Shown here one piece after another: positions 27,811 to 35,647 of a stretch of 64,000 nt of DNA (position 1 is the first letter of the stretch; every line of letters begins with the position of its first letter). Made by a program: the position numbers and the translations under genes. Below the pieces are notes generated by a model, which was not told where the DNA came from, did not search any database, and was given only the letters and a program-made list of their open reading frames with translations. Where the stretch lies: the NCBI GenBank assembly GCA_902601315.1, contig CACKMS010000002.1:62001-126000 (forward strand), in the 5' to 3' direction. This DNA is from an uncultured Pelagibacteraceae bacterium (GTDB lineage: Bacteria > Pseudomonadota > Alphaproteobacteria > Pelagibacterales > Pelagibacteraceae).

Positions 27811-28563
27811 ATGATTAATAAAAAAGAAATAAATGCTGGGATTTTAATAATCGGAAATGAGGTGCTATCTGGACGTACTAAAGATGTAAATACCAGCACT
27901 CTTGCAACATGGCTTAATTCATTGGGCATCAAGGTAAATGAAGTAAGAGTTATTCCTGATGATCAGGAAACAATTATCAGTTCAGTAAACGAATTAAGAA
28001 AAAAATATACTTATATATTTACAACTGGAGGGATAGGTCCTACACACGATGACATAACATCAGAATCGATCTCAAAGCTTTTTAATGTAGAATACAATTT
28101 TCATCCACAAGCTTTTAAAATATTAGAGAACTATTATAAACCCGGTGAATTTACTGAAGGAAGACAAAAAATGGCTAAGATGCCTATAACATCAAAATTA
28201 ATTTTAAATCCTTCTAGTGGAGCGCCTGGATTTTATATGGAAAATGTATTTTGTTTACCAGGGGTTCCTTCGATAATGCAATCTATGTTAGGAGGATTAG
28301 AAAATGTATTAATTGGTGGAGATCCAATTTTAAGTTCAACTATTAATTTAAGAACAGTAGAAAGCGAAATTGCAAAGTCATTAAGTAAAGTTCAAGAAAG
28401 TAATAAAGATGTTGATATTGGAAGTTATCCTTTTTTTAAGGCAGGAAAACTTGGTGTTTCAATTGTATTGAGATGTACAGACCAAAATAAAATTAATGAG
28501 TGTAACGATCAAATATTAAACTTTGTAAAAGAAAAAAAAATTGAAATAGTTGAGAAAGATTGA
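27811..28563 (+). CDS. Molybdopterin-binding/CinA N-terminal domain protein
   Basis: The 250-residue protein is a MoCF/CinA-N domain: GILIIGNEVLSGRTKDVN at 10-27, then FTTGGIGPTHDDITSE near 70-85, and LPGVPSIMQSM near 150. These segments match CinA-like nucleotide-binding domains. The C-terminal CinA amidohydrolase domain that deamidates nicotinamide mononucleotide is missing, so full CinA activity is not expected from this gene. Stand-alone forms are widespread in alphaproteobacteria, with uncertain function, possibly ADP-ribose or pyridine-nucleotide pyrophosphatase activity. The stop overlaps the next gene's start (TGATG). Confidence 0.8.
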   Translation: MINKKEINAGILIIGNEVLSGRTKDVNTSTLATWLNSLGIKVNEVRVIPDDQETIISSVNELRKKYTYIFTTGGIGPTHDDITSESISKLFNVEYNFHPQAFKILENYYKPGEFTEGRQKMAKMPITSKLILNPSSGAPGFYMENVFCLPGVPSIMQSMLGGLENVLIGGDPILSSTINLRTVESEIAKSLSKVQESNKDVDIGSYPFFKAGKLGVSIVLRCTDQNKINECNDQILNFVKEKKIEIVEKD

Positions 28564-28970
28564 TGCTTTACTTTGCTTACGGAAGTAACCTTAACCACTT
28601 TCAAATGAAGAGAAGATGCAAAGATAGTATTTTTCTTAAAAGATATGAGCTCAAAGGATTTAGACTAAATTTTAGAAGTAAATATAGAGCAGCTGATATA
28701 GAGAAAAAAAATAATTCTTTAGTACCAGGTGCTTTGTTTGAAATATCTAAAAGTGATGAAAAAAAATTAGATCTCTATGAGGATTATCCCATTTTATATC
28801 AAAAGATGTATTTTAAATATTACAATAAAGAAGTAATGACATACATCATGCCTATGAAGTCAGAATTTAGATATCCAACAGAAAGATATCTAAATGTTAT
28901 AAAGCGAGGATATAAAGACTGTAAATTAGATAAATCTTACTTAGTTAAAGCTCTAAATCCACAAAAATAA
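28563..28970 (+). CDS. Gamma-glutamylcyclotransferase-fold protein (AIG2/GGCT-like)
   Basis: A 135-residue protein opening with YFAYGSNLN, the substrate-binding loop typical of the GGCT/AIG2 fold. It continues with VPGALFEISKSDEKKLDLYEDYP, where the Glu is the likely catalytic acid. Such enzymes cyclise gamma-glutamyl groups or act on gamma-glutamyl amines; the substrate here is unknown. The ATG at 28563 overlaps the preceding TGA and is preferred to a TTG one codon upstream. azlC follows after 3 nt. Confidence 0.8.
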   Translation: MLYFAYGSNLNHFQMKRRCKDSIFLKRYELKGFRLNFRSKYRAADIEKKNNSLVPGALFEISKSDEKKLDLYEDYPILYQKMYFKYYNKEVMTYIMPMKSEFRYPTERYLNVIKRGYKDCKLDKSYLVKALNPQK

Positions 28971-28973
28971 ATT

Positions 28974-29663
28974 ATGTCAAAAAAAACTAAGAATCTATTA
29001 AAGGGTTTTTATGATGTTAGCCCCTTACTTTTACCAGTTGTACCTTTCGGTATAATATTTGGAGCAATTGGTATAGAATTAGGTTTTGGGCCTTACATTA
29101 CGTATGCTACATCAATTATAATTTTCAGTGGAGCTAGTCAGATAGTCTTTTTTCAACTTTTATCAAATGGAGCATCATCAATAATTGCAATTACCTCATC
29201 CTCAGTTGTAAGTACTAGACATCTTTTATATGGGGCGGTTGTTGCACAATACTTGTCAAAATTATCAATAATATGGAAGTTATTTTTGTCCTATTTGTTA
29301 ACAGATCAATCATTTGCAGTTTCTCAAGATTTTTTTAAGAAAAATTCATATGATGAATATAAACATTATCATTTACTTGGAGCTGGACTAACTCTTTGGA
29401 CTGTTTGGCAAGTCACAACGATTATAGGTATTCTGCTTGGCTCTATTGTCCCAGAGGAGTTAGGATTAACTTTTACTATACCACTTACCTTTTTAGCTCT
29501 ACTTATAAATTATTTCAGAAAATTAGATCACTTATTTGTAATTTTTTTATCAGGATTATTATCAATTGTATTTTATCATGCACCATTTAAATCCTATATT
29601 ATATTATCAAGCTTAATTTCATTGTTAGCTATATCTTTAATTAATAAATCAAAAAAAAAATGA
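28974..29663 (+). CDS. azlC: Branched-chain amino acid exporter, large subunit AzlC family
   Basis: The protein is strongly hydrophobic, 229 residues, with about 5-7 membrane segments. The AzlC family pattern PFGIIFGAIGIELGFGPY appears near 24-41, and IIFSGASQIVFFQLL and STRHLLYGAVVAQYL follow. AzlC with AzlD forms a two-subunit exporter implicated in branched-chain amino acid or azaleucine efflux. The downstream azlD overlaps by four bases (ATGA). Substrate is inferred from the family only. Confidence 0.9.
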   Translation: MSKKTKNLLKGFYDVSPLLLPVVPFGIIFGAIGIELGFGPYITYATSIIIFSGASQIVFFQLLSNGASSIIAITSSSVVSTRHLLYGAVVAQYLSKLSIIWKLFLSYLLTDQSFAVSQDFFKKNSYDEYKHYHLLGAGLTLWTVWQVTTIIGILLGSIVPEELGLTFTIPLTFLALLINYFRKLDHLFVIFLSGLLSIVFYHAPFKSYIILSSLISLLAISLINKSKKK

Positions 29664-29974
29664 ATATTTGGATTTCTATTGTAATAGCAGGAATTATTAA
29701 TTACCTAACTCGATTAGGATCAGTCTTATTAATTAAACCTGAAAAATTAAATGAGAGCACAAAAAAAATATTAGGTTATGTGCCGTCTGCTGTATTCCCA
29801 GCTATTATATTTCCAGCAGTATTTTTAAATGAGACAAATACAATTGTGGATATAAAAGACCCAAAAATAATTGGATTTGTTGTTGCTGTTATTACTGGAT
29901 ATTTATCCAAAAATGTACTTACCACAATTATCGCAGGATTAATATCTTATTGGGTAATTATTTTTTTTATTTAA
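29660..29974 (+). CDS. azlD: Branched-chain amino acid exporter, small subunit AzlD family
   Basis: A 104-residue membrane protein with about three or four transmembrane segments. The characteristic NYLTRLGSVLLI is near 14-25, LGYVPSAVFPAIIFPAVF near 38-55, and a glycine-containing final helix follows. Its ATG overlaps the azlC stop, consistent with stoichiometric expression of the exporter. It converges with the glycosidase gene, with 14 nt between stops. Confidence 0.9.
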   Translation: MNIWISIVIAGIINYLTRLGSVLLIKPEKLNESTKKILGYVPSAVFPAIIFPAVFLNETNTIVDIKDPKIIGFVVAVITGYLSKNVLTTIIAGLISYWVIIFFI

Positions 29975-29988
29975 TTTAAAGTTAAAAA

Positions 29989-31710
29989 TTATTTGTTTGA
30001 AAGCCACATACTTTCAAATGGATTAAGTATAATAGTTTTTTTATTTATAAATTTTGCATCTGGTTTTAGTAAATTTGTCCAAGTTTTATAATTTGATGAT
30101 AATCTTATTTTTTGGAGTCGAGAAGTTAAATTGTAGAGGCATACTATTGTCTGTTTTTTGTCAACACTAATTCTTTTGAAGCTAAAAATTGCGGAGCCAA
30201 AATTTAAATTAAATCTACTTGCGTTTGGATGAAATGCTTTTTGTTTTATTCTAATACTTATCAATCTCTTTATTGAATTAAAAAATAAACTCTCTTTTGA
30301 TTTCTTATTCCTGAGTTTGTTTAAAATATTTTCCTCATTCCATCTATATCTATTTATATCTCTATTGTTACCAGTGATCACATATTTTGTCTCGTCATTA
30401 GATTTGCCAAAGAATGAATTAAAATATAAAGCAGGCACACCATCAAAGGAAAACATCATTGCGTGTGCTGTTAAATATCTCTCGAAACTATATTTACCCT
30501 TTTTGTCTTTATCAGATTTTTTTAATGCATCAAAAATAGTAATATTTGATTCATAAACACTTCTTTTTTTATTCTTTATTTTTCTGTACGAAAATTTAGA
30601 TCCATTCTTTTTTAATCTATTTAAAAAATTTTTAATTAATTTATTGGTCAAAATGCCCTCAAGAGGTCTCATTCCAATACCATCGTGTGAAGCTATAAAA
30701 TTTAAATAGGCATTATTTTTTTTTGTATTCGGTAATCTTTTACTCCAATTGTTTAAATATGTTCCATTTTCAAACAATAAAGCATGTATCAATAATGGAG
30801 GAAGTGAGAAATTATAAATCCAATTGGCTTCATCATTATTTCCTAAATAACTCAAGTTCTCTTTTTCAGGTAAATTAGTTTCAGTAACTATTAAAGTTTT
30901 TGTATTTAAAGAATTAGAAATAATTCTTAAAATTTTAACTATTTCATGAGTTTGTTTTAAATTAATACATTTTGTTCCACTTTCTTTCCAAAGATAAGCT
31001 ATAGCATCTAACCTAAAAATAGTTACACCATGTTTAATTAAATTAGTCATAATTTTAATAAATCTAATTAAAACTTTTGGATTTTTGAAATTTAGATCTA
31101 TTTGATCGTCACTGAATGTCCTCCAAAGATAATCTTTTTTTTTAAATATATTGATTTCCTTTAGCAGCTCATGATCTCTTGGTCTTACAACTTTTAAAAT
31201 ATTAAATTTTGAATTAACTAACAAAAAATAATCTTTACCTGGTTTTTTTTCTTTTAAAAAATTTTTGAACCATAAACCTCTAGCAGATGCATGATTAATA
31301 ACTATGTCTGACATAATTTGTTTTTTTTTAGCAAACTTTTTAATATCTGACCAATTCCCAAGTTTATTATCTATTTTATAATGATCCTTAACTGCAAAAC
31401 CACTATCGCTACTTGATGGATAAAAAGGAAGAAAGTGTATTGTATCAATAAATTTTGTAAGTTTCTTGTTAAAAAAATTCTGAAAAGTAGTTAAATTTTT
31501 TTGATTTTTTGAATAAACACTATCACCATAACAGATAACCATTGCAGTTTTTTCCGAGACAAGCCATTTTTTCTTTTTATTGTTTTTATTAAAATTGTTG
31601 ATTATTAGTGAAATTTCTCTAGCACAAAGATCAATTTCATTTTTGGGTAAAAAATTAAAAATTTTATTTAGTTTATACTTAATTTTTTTTTTGTTTATCT
31701 GAGATAACAT
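29989..31710 (-). CDS. GH13_18 phosphorylase, probable glucosylglycerate phosphorylase
   Basis: A 573-residue alpha-amylase-superfamily protein of the sucrose-phosphorylase type. The TIM-barrel signatures are IHFLPFYPSSSDSGFAV at about 91-107, the nucleophile Asp235 in FRLDAIAYLW, acid/base Glu277 in IVTETNLPEKENL and transition-state Asp343 in IASHDGIGMRP. GH13_18 enzymes phosphorolyse sucrose, sucrose-6-phosphate or glucosylglycerate. Its start shares a base with the stop of a glucosyl-3-phosphoglycerate synthase gene, so phosphorolysis of glucosylglycerate to glucose-1-phosphate and glycerate is the best inference. Sucrose phosphorylase is the alternative. Confidence 0.8.
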   Translation of the reverse strand: MLSQINKKKIKYKLNKIFNFLPKNEIDLCAREISLIINNFNKNNKKKKWLVSEKTAMVICYGDSVYSKNQKNLTTFQNFFNKKLTKFIDTIHFLPFYPSSSDSGFAVKDHYKIDNKLGNWSDIKKFAKKKQIMSDIVINHASARGLWFKNFLKEKKPGKDYFLLVNSKFNILKVVRPRDHELLKEINIFKKKDYLWRTFSDDQIDLNFKNPKVLIRFIKIMTNLIKHGVTIFRLDAIAYLWKESGTKCINLKQTHEIVKILRIISNSLNTKTLIVTETNLPEKENLSYLGNNDEANWIYNFSLPPLLIHALLFENGTYLNNWSKRLPNTKKNNAYLNFIASHDGIGMRPLEGILTNKLIKNFLNRLKKNGSKFSYRKIKNKKRSVYESNITIFDALKKSDKDKKGKYSFERYLTAHAMMFSFDGVPALYFNSFFGKSNDETKYVITGNNRDINRYRWNEENILNKLRNKKSKESLFFNSIKRLISIRIKQKAFHPNASRFNLNFGSAIFSFKRISVDKKQTIVCLYNLTSRLQKIRLSSNYKTWTNLLKPDAKFINKKTIILNPFESMWLSNK

Positions 31711-32930
31711 TAACTGTATTTTTTGTTATCTTCATTTACTACTTCTTTTAATCTTTTTAAAAAATCTGGAATTGCGCTTTTAACTCTACTCCAGGTAGGT
31801 ATGAAAGGTGTATCCATAGGATTTAATATAAAGGCTTCTCCAGCCTTCATAATATTTCTTGCAAATAATTCCACTGTTTTCTCTTCAGTGTGTGTATCTA
31901 GCTTAAGACCATTCATTTCAGCGTCGCTTCTGTATATGTCAATTAAATCTAATGCAGATCTATAATATGTTGCTTTTAATGATCTAAATTTTTCCCTGCT
32001 GAATGTATTTCCCTGTGTAGCTAATTTTTTAATGAATGTCTTGATTATATCAATTGACATTCTTGATAACCCCTTTGTTTCGTCATCAATTGATAATATC
32101 TGGTGTTTATGATCATATGTATCTGCTAGATCAACCTGACAGATATTTTGTGGAGAAAAACTTCTTTGCATCTCTGACAATATTCCAACCTCAATACCCC
32201 AATCTGATGAAATTCTTAATTCAGGTAATACATTTCTTCTAAATGAAAATTCTCCTGCTAAAGGATATTTAAATGATTTCATAAATTCTAAGTAATCACT
32301 TTTACCAATAGTTTTTTCTAAAGCAGTCAAAAGTGGAAAGACAAGCAATCTCGCAACTCTACCATTCATTTTATTACTGGCAATTCTTGGGTAATATCCT
32401 TTGCAAAATTCAAAATTAAACGTTGGATTAACAACAGGATAAAAAAGTTTTGCAAGCATTCTTCTGTCGTAAGTTTTTATATCACAATCATGCAATGCAA
32501 CAGAACGTGCACTATCTCTTGCTATACACATTCCAAGACAATACCAAACATTTCTTCCTTTGCCGAGCTCATTTGGCGATAAATCTTTTTTCTTTAATTC
32601 TTGATCAAGTTTTTTTAAACCTGGACCGTCATTCCAAAGAATAGAAAATGGTATATTTAATCTTTTAAAAAATTTCCATGCCTTCTTTGCTTGTTTAGAG
32701 TTTGCTTTATCTAAACCTACAATAATATGATCTAAATATTTTGTCTTACTAATTTCTTTAACAATTTTAGGTAATGCAGTTCCTTCCAATTCAGAATATA
32801 AACATGGAAGAATTAGTTCCATTTTTCTTTGTTTGGAAAATGAAAGTAGTTCCTTTTCGATTTCATTTGTACTTTTAGTGCCAAAATCATGTAAAGTTGA
32901 AATTATTCCATTTTGCGAAAAATCACTCAT
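31710..32930 (-). CDS. gpgS: Glucosyl-3-phosphoglycerate synthase (GT81)
   Basis: GpgS transfers glucose from a nucleotide sugar to 3-phosphoglycerate. The 406-residue protein has a GT-A fold: LILPCLYSELEGTALP near 39-54, IVGLDKANSKQA, GKGRNVWYCLGMC and the metal-binding DCD at 148-150. GVEVG-like SDWGIEVGILSEM and the DTYDHKHQ metal/substrate segment occur in the C-terminal half, as in characterised GpgS/MpgS-like GT81 enzymes. The phosphatase gene lies 8 nt upstream and the phosphorylase gene overlaps downstream. The expected product after dephosphorylation is glucosylglycerate, a compatible solute often used under nitrogen limitation. Confidence 0.9.
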   Translation of the reverse strand: MSDFSQNGIISTLHDFGTKSTNEIEKELLSFSKQRKMELILPCLYSELEGTALPKIVKEISKTKYLDHIIVGLDKANSKQAKKAWKFFKRLNIPFSILWNDGPGLKKLDQELKKKDLSPNELGKGRNVWYCLGMCIARDSARSVALHDCDIKTYDRRMLAKLFYPVVNPTFNFEFCKGYYPRIASNKMNGRVARLLVFPLLTALEKTIGKSDYLEFMKSFKYPLAGEFSFRRNVLPELRISSDWGIEVGILSEMQRSFSPQNICQVDLADTYDHKHQILSIDDETKGLSRMSIDIIKTFIKKLATQGNTFSREKFRSLKATYYRSALDLIDIYRSDAEMNGLKLDTHTEEKTVELFARNIMKAGEAFILNPMDTPFIPTWSRVKSAIPDFLKRLKEVVNEDNKKYS

Positions 32931-32938
32931 ATAAAATT

Positions 32939-33742
32939 TTAAACATTATGATCTAATTTAACCAGCGCTTTTTTAACCACATCAGCCCAGCCTTCAGGAG
33001 ATGGTTTGTTAGAAATTATTAAATTATCTATGTTTATCTGATCTTCTTTAAATTGGTCATTAAATACAAGACATGGCAAATCGCTATTTTTAAGCATATC
33101 TAGATCGTTATAGTTATCTCCAACAGCAATTACTTTGATATAACTCTCTATTTTTTTGTAGATCCTTAAAATTTTGTTCATAGATTTAACTTTATTTACA
33201 TTATCACAAAGGTTTATAACGCGACCTCCTTCCTGAATGGTTAAAGAGTTTTTTTTAAGTATTTTTTTTAAATTTTTTTTTTCATTTTTACTTCCTTCAA
33301 ATAAAAAAGGCTCGGTGTATTTACGATCCAAAGCATTCTTTATTTTTGTTTCATCTAAACCAAATATGTTAATTTGGTCCTTTTTATTAAGATTTGATAT
33401 AAATTTACATTTATTTTGCAAATTTTCTGGTACTTTATCTTTAAAAACCTCAACAAGCTCTTTTTTCTCTCTACTTAGAATTATTTTGTTTGGAAAATTC
33501 GTATTTAATAAATTTAGCCCATTTATAACTGAACCATTTTCTGAAATATAAGCCAAATTTTCACCTAGTTCTTGGTTAAATTCAAAAATTTCACTCTCTG
33601 TTTTGCTTGAATTTGGAATTATAAGTATTCCAGAATTCAATATTTTTTTCATGTAATGTTTAATTTGATCAAATTTAAATGTATTTTTATCAAGAATAGA
33701 TCCATCCAGATCAGTAAAGATTAAAATTTTATTTTTATTCAT
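32939..33742 (-). CDS. HAD-IIB phosphatase, glucosyl/mannosyl-3-phosphoglycerate phosphatase
   Basis: The enzyme should dephosphorylate glucosyl-3-phosphoglycerate to glucosylglycerate. HAD motif I is FTDLDGSILD with Asp11 and Asp13. The pattern IPNSSKTESEI near 40-51 is motif II with the serine/threonine. AYISENGSVING is typical of MpgP-like Cof-type enzymes, and motif IV is AVGDNYNDLDML. At 267 residues it matches the MpgP family. It is the first gene of the solute module, directly upstream of gpgS. Confidence 0.88.
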   Translation of the reverse strand: MNKNKILIFTDLDGSILDKNTFKFDQIKHYMKKILNSGILIIPNSSKTESEIFEFNQELGENLAYISENGSVINGLNLLNTNFPNKIILSREKKELVEVFKDKVPENLQNKCKFISNLNKKDQINIFGLDETKIKNALDRKYTEPFLFEGSKNEKKNLKKILKKNSLTIQEGGRVINLCDNVNKVKSMNKILRIYKKIESYIKVIAVGDNYNDLDMLKNSDLPCLVFNDQFKEDQINIDNLIISNKPSPEGWADVVKKALVKLDHNV

Positions 33743-33766
33743 AAAGAAGCTTAATATTGAAATTAA

Positions 33767-34156
33767 TTAAACTAATATAATTACTAAACAAATCATTTGA
33801 ATAAAATTAATTAGAACAGATATAAAATGTGAGTATTTAAATTTTTTATCCTGCTTCTCATCTCTATACTTGTTTATTAATGGCATTAATAAATAGTTTG
33901 AAGTAGCAAATAATAATGTAACTACTAAAATTAGATAAAAATCAATTTCTATCTTACTCAACAATATTAATGTTATAAGAACAATAAAACTTATGCCTAA
34001 ATTAACATTATAATAAAATGGAAATATTCTTCTTATAAATCTTCGAGCATTATTCTCATCTAACGTGGTAAAAACAACAGGAGCTATAACAAAAGAGAAG
34101 AATAGCATTATCCCTAAAATCATTGATGTCAAATAAACGCTAATTTGCTCAATCAT
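33767..34156 (-). CDS. DUF4149-like four-helix membrane protein
   Basis: A 129-residue integral membrane protein with four predicted transmembrane helices at about 5-28, 47-65, 70-92 and 108-129. The loop after helix 1 includes VVFTTLDENNARRFIRRIFP, a pattern I associate with DUF4149/TMEM205-like proteins. Function is unknown. It is cotranscribed with two other tiny genes upstream and overlaps the preceding 48-residue gene by 8 nt. Confidence 0.65.
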   Translation of the reverse strand: MIEQISVYLTSMILGIMLFFSFVIAPVVFTTLDENNARRFIRRIFPFYYNVNLGISFIVLITLILLSKIEIDFYLILVVTLLFATSNYLLMPLINKYRDEKQDKKFKYSHFISVLINFIQMICLVIILV

Positions 34157-34295
34157 AATTTCGTTTTATAGAATTTTCCTCTTTTTTTTTAATTTCATTT
34201 TTTTGATCACAATATCTCTTAAAAGCATAAGCTGCTGATACACCTCCAATTACAATAAATTTTAATATCTTTAATTTAACGAGTTTTTTAATCAT
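34149..34295 (-). CDS. Small protein of 48 residues, one hydrophobic segment, function unknown
   Basis: Reading the minus strand from the ATG at 34295 gives a 48-residue protein: a basic N-terminus (MIKKLVKLKILK), a single short hydrophobic stretch FIVIGGVSAAYAF at about 13-25, then a charged lysine/glutamate-rich tail ending RNYD. It starts 2 nt after the stop of the upstream 67-residue gene and overlaps the DUF4149-like gene downstream, which supports translation. It could be a small membrane anchor or subunit. I recognise no family. Confidence 0.5.
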   Translation of the reverse strand: MIKKLVKLKILKFIVIGGVSAAYAFKRYCDQKNEIKKKEENSIKRNYD

Positions 34296-34297
34296 GA

Positions 34298-34501
34298 TTA
34301 AATATCAAATTTTTCTAATAAAAACTGTATTACTAAATTGTAGAAAAATGCAAAACAAGAAATATAGAATAGAAAAATTATTCCTTTAGAATTAAAGATA
34401 TATCCAGTTGAGGTTAAAAGTGCAATAAATAGGCTAATTGATAAAGCAATTTTTGATTGTGATTTTTTTTTTAAGTGAGATTTAAAAATATTTTTTTTCA
34501 T
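34298..34501 (-). CDS. Small membrane protein of 67 residues, function unknown
   Basis: A 67-residue protein with a basic N-terminal tail of about 17 residues (MKKNIFKSHLKKKSQSK), followed by two hydrophobic helices at about 18-36 and 40-62. Positive charges before the first helix favour the N-terminus being cytoplasmic. It lies 18 nt after the SDR gene and 2 nt before the 48-residue gene, so it looks like part of one small-protein transcript. No homologue comes to mind. Confidence 0.55.
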   Translation of the reverse strand: MKKNIFKSHLKKKSQSKIALSISLFIALLTSTGYIFNSKGIIFLFYISCFAFFYNLVIQFLLEKFDI

Positions 34502-34519
34502 TATTCATAATCATAATTA

Positions 34520-35368
34520 TTAAATATATTTGTTTTTAAGTTTTATCCAATTTAATAAATTAACAATTTTTATTTTAGGAAAAATTTTTCTTAATAAATT
34601 ATTATCAAAAGCTCTGTATCCATTATGAGGCATTGGACCATTTCTTTTAGTTCTAATTATTTTTATTATTGGATAATTCTTTTTGACCTCATTCGCTATT
34701 TCTCTAAAAGATACAACTTTACTTGAAACAGCATTAATTATTCCATTATAATTATTAACTATTGAATAATATATAGTTTCAGCAACATTGCTAACATGGA
34801 TATGATCTCTTCTTTCCTCACCATTCCCAAAAATATTTATACTTAACTTTTTTTGGGCCAGACGTATAAATTTATTAGGTCCATACCCGTCGTGAGGGTC
34901 ATTTTCTCCATAAACCAATGTAGGTCTTACAAATGTTTTTGTGCACTTAAGTTCATTTAGCATCTTTTCTCTAATTAAATGCATAAATCCATGAAGAGAG
35001 TCTGGAACAGTTAAAGATTTTTCTGTGATTTTTGAATTGGTATCACTATATACTGCATCTGAACTTACATACACTAAATGTTTCAGAGATCTAACTTTTA
35101 AAACTTCGATAATATTTGTGCATATTTGAAGATTTTTATTTAACATTTTGATATTTTTCACAGGTGCCACAGCTGCTATAAAAACAACTATATCTTTATT
35201 TTTAATTATTTTTCTTAATTTATTTATAGAATTATTTTTTTCGAAATCTACAATCTTACGATCAACTGAGATGTACTTATGATTATTTTTTTTTAATAAA
35301 TTTATAAATGAATTAGCAATAAAACTCTTTGAGCCCAAAATAACAATTCTATTATTTTTTTTTCTCAT
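34520..35368 (-). CDS. Divergent NAD-dependent epimerase/dehydratase (extended SDR)
   Basis: A 282-residue extended short-chain dehydrogenase-like protein. The dinucleotide-binding start is IVILGSKSFIANSFINLL at about 8-25, where the usual GxxGxxG reads GSKSFIA. IVVFIAAVAPV (a sugar-epimerase-like beta-4 region) and LVYVSSDAVYSD follow. The canonical YxxxK catalytic motif is replaced by HGFMH in LHGFMHLIREKML. FVRPTLVYGENDPHDGYGPN and RRDHIHVSNVAE are typical of sugar-nucleotide epimerases. Substrate is unknown, and the altered catalytic motif leaves activity uncertain. Confidence 0.7.
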   Translation of the reverse strand: MRKKNNRIVILGSKSFIANSFINLLKKNNHKYISVDRKIVDFEKNNSINKLRKIIKNKDIVVFIAAVAPVKNIKMLNKNLQICTNIIEVLKVRSLKHLVYVSSDAVYSDTNSKITEKSLTVPDSLHGFMHLIREKMLNELKCTKTFVRPTLVYGENDPHDGYGPNKFIRLAQKKLSINIFGNGEERRDHIHVSNVAETIYYSIVNNYNGIINAVSSKVVSFREIANEVKKNYPIIKIIRTKRNGPMPHNGYRAFDNNLLRKIFPKIKIVNLLNWIKLKNKYI

Positions 35369-35496
35369 TTATTTAATCTTATAAATTATTATTTAATCTA
35401 ATTAAATAGGTTTTAAAAAAGCTTATTGAGTATTAAAAATTAATTGATTTACTCAAATTATAAAATAACTATTACACAGTGATATAAAATAAAAAA

Positions 35497-35525
35497 TTTA
35501 CTTATCTCACTTGTTAAATTATAAA
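35497..35525 (+). promoter_or_regulatory. Predicted sigma-70 promoter for tRNA-Leu (and nadK)
   Basis: TTTACT at 35497-35502 and TATAAA at 35520-35525 are separated by 17 nt, matching a housekeeping promoter in four and five of six positions. Transcription would begin near 35532, about 26 nt before the tRNA. The rest of the 189-nt gap 35369-35557 is plain A+T-rich sequence with no gene. In such A+T-rich DNA, chance matches are common. Confidence 0.45.
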
Positions 35526-35557
35526 TATTAGCATAAACACTCATGATATTCACAAAT

Positions 35558-35643
35558 GCCCTCGTGGTGAAATTGGTAGACACAAAGGACTTAAAATCCT
35601 TGCCCTTTTGGGAGTGCCAGTTCGAGTCTGGCCGAGGGCACCA
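35558..35643 (+). tRNA. tRNA-Leu (anticodon TAA)
   Basis: A complete 86-nt cloverleaf with acceptor stem GCCCTCG/CGAGGGC, D-arm containing GGTAGACAC, anticodon stem AAGGA/TCCTT around CTTAAAA with anticodon TAA, a long class II variable arm, the T-arm GTTCGAGTC, discriminator A and an encoded CCA. The nadK start codon lies 4 nt after the CCA. Confidence 0.97.
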
Positions 35644-35647
35644 CTAA

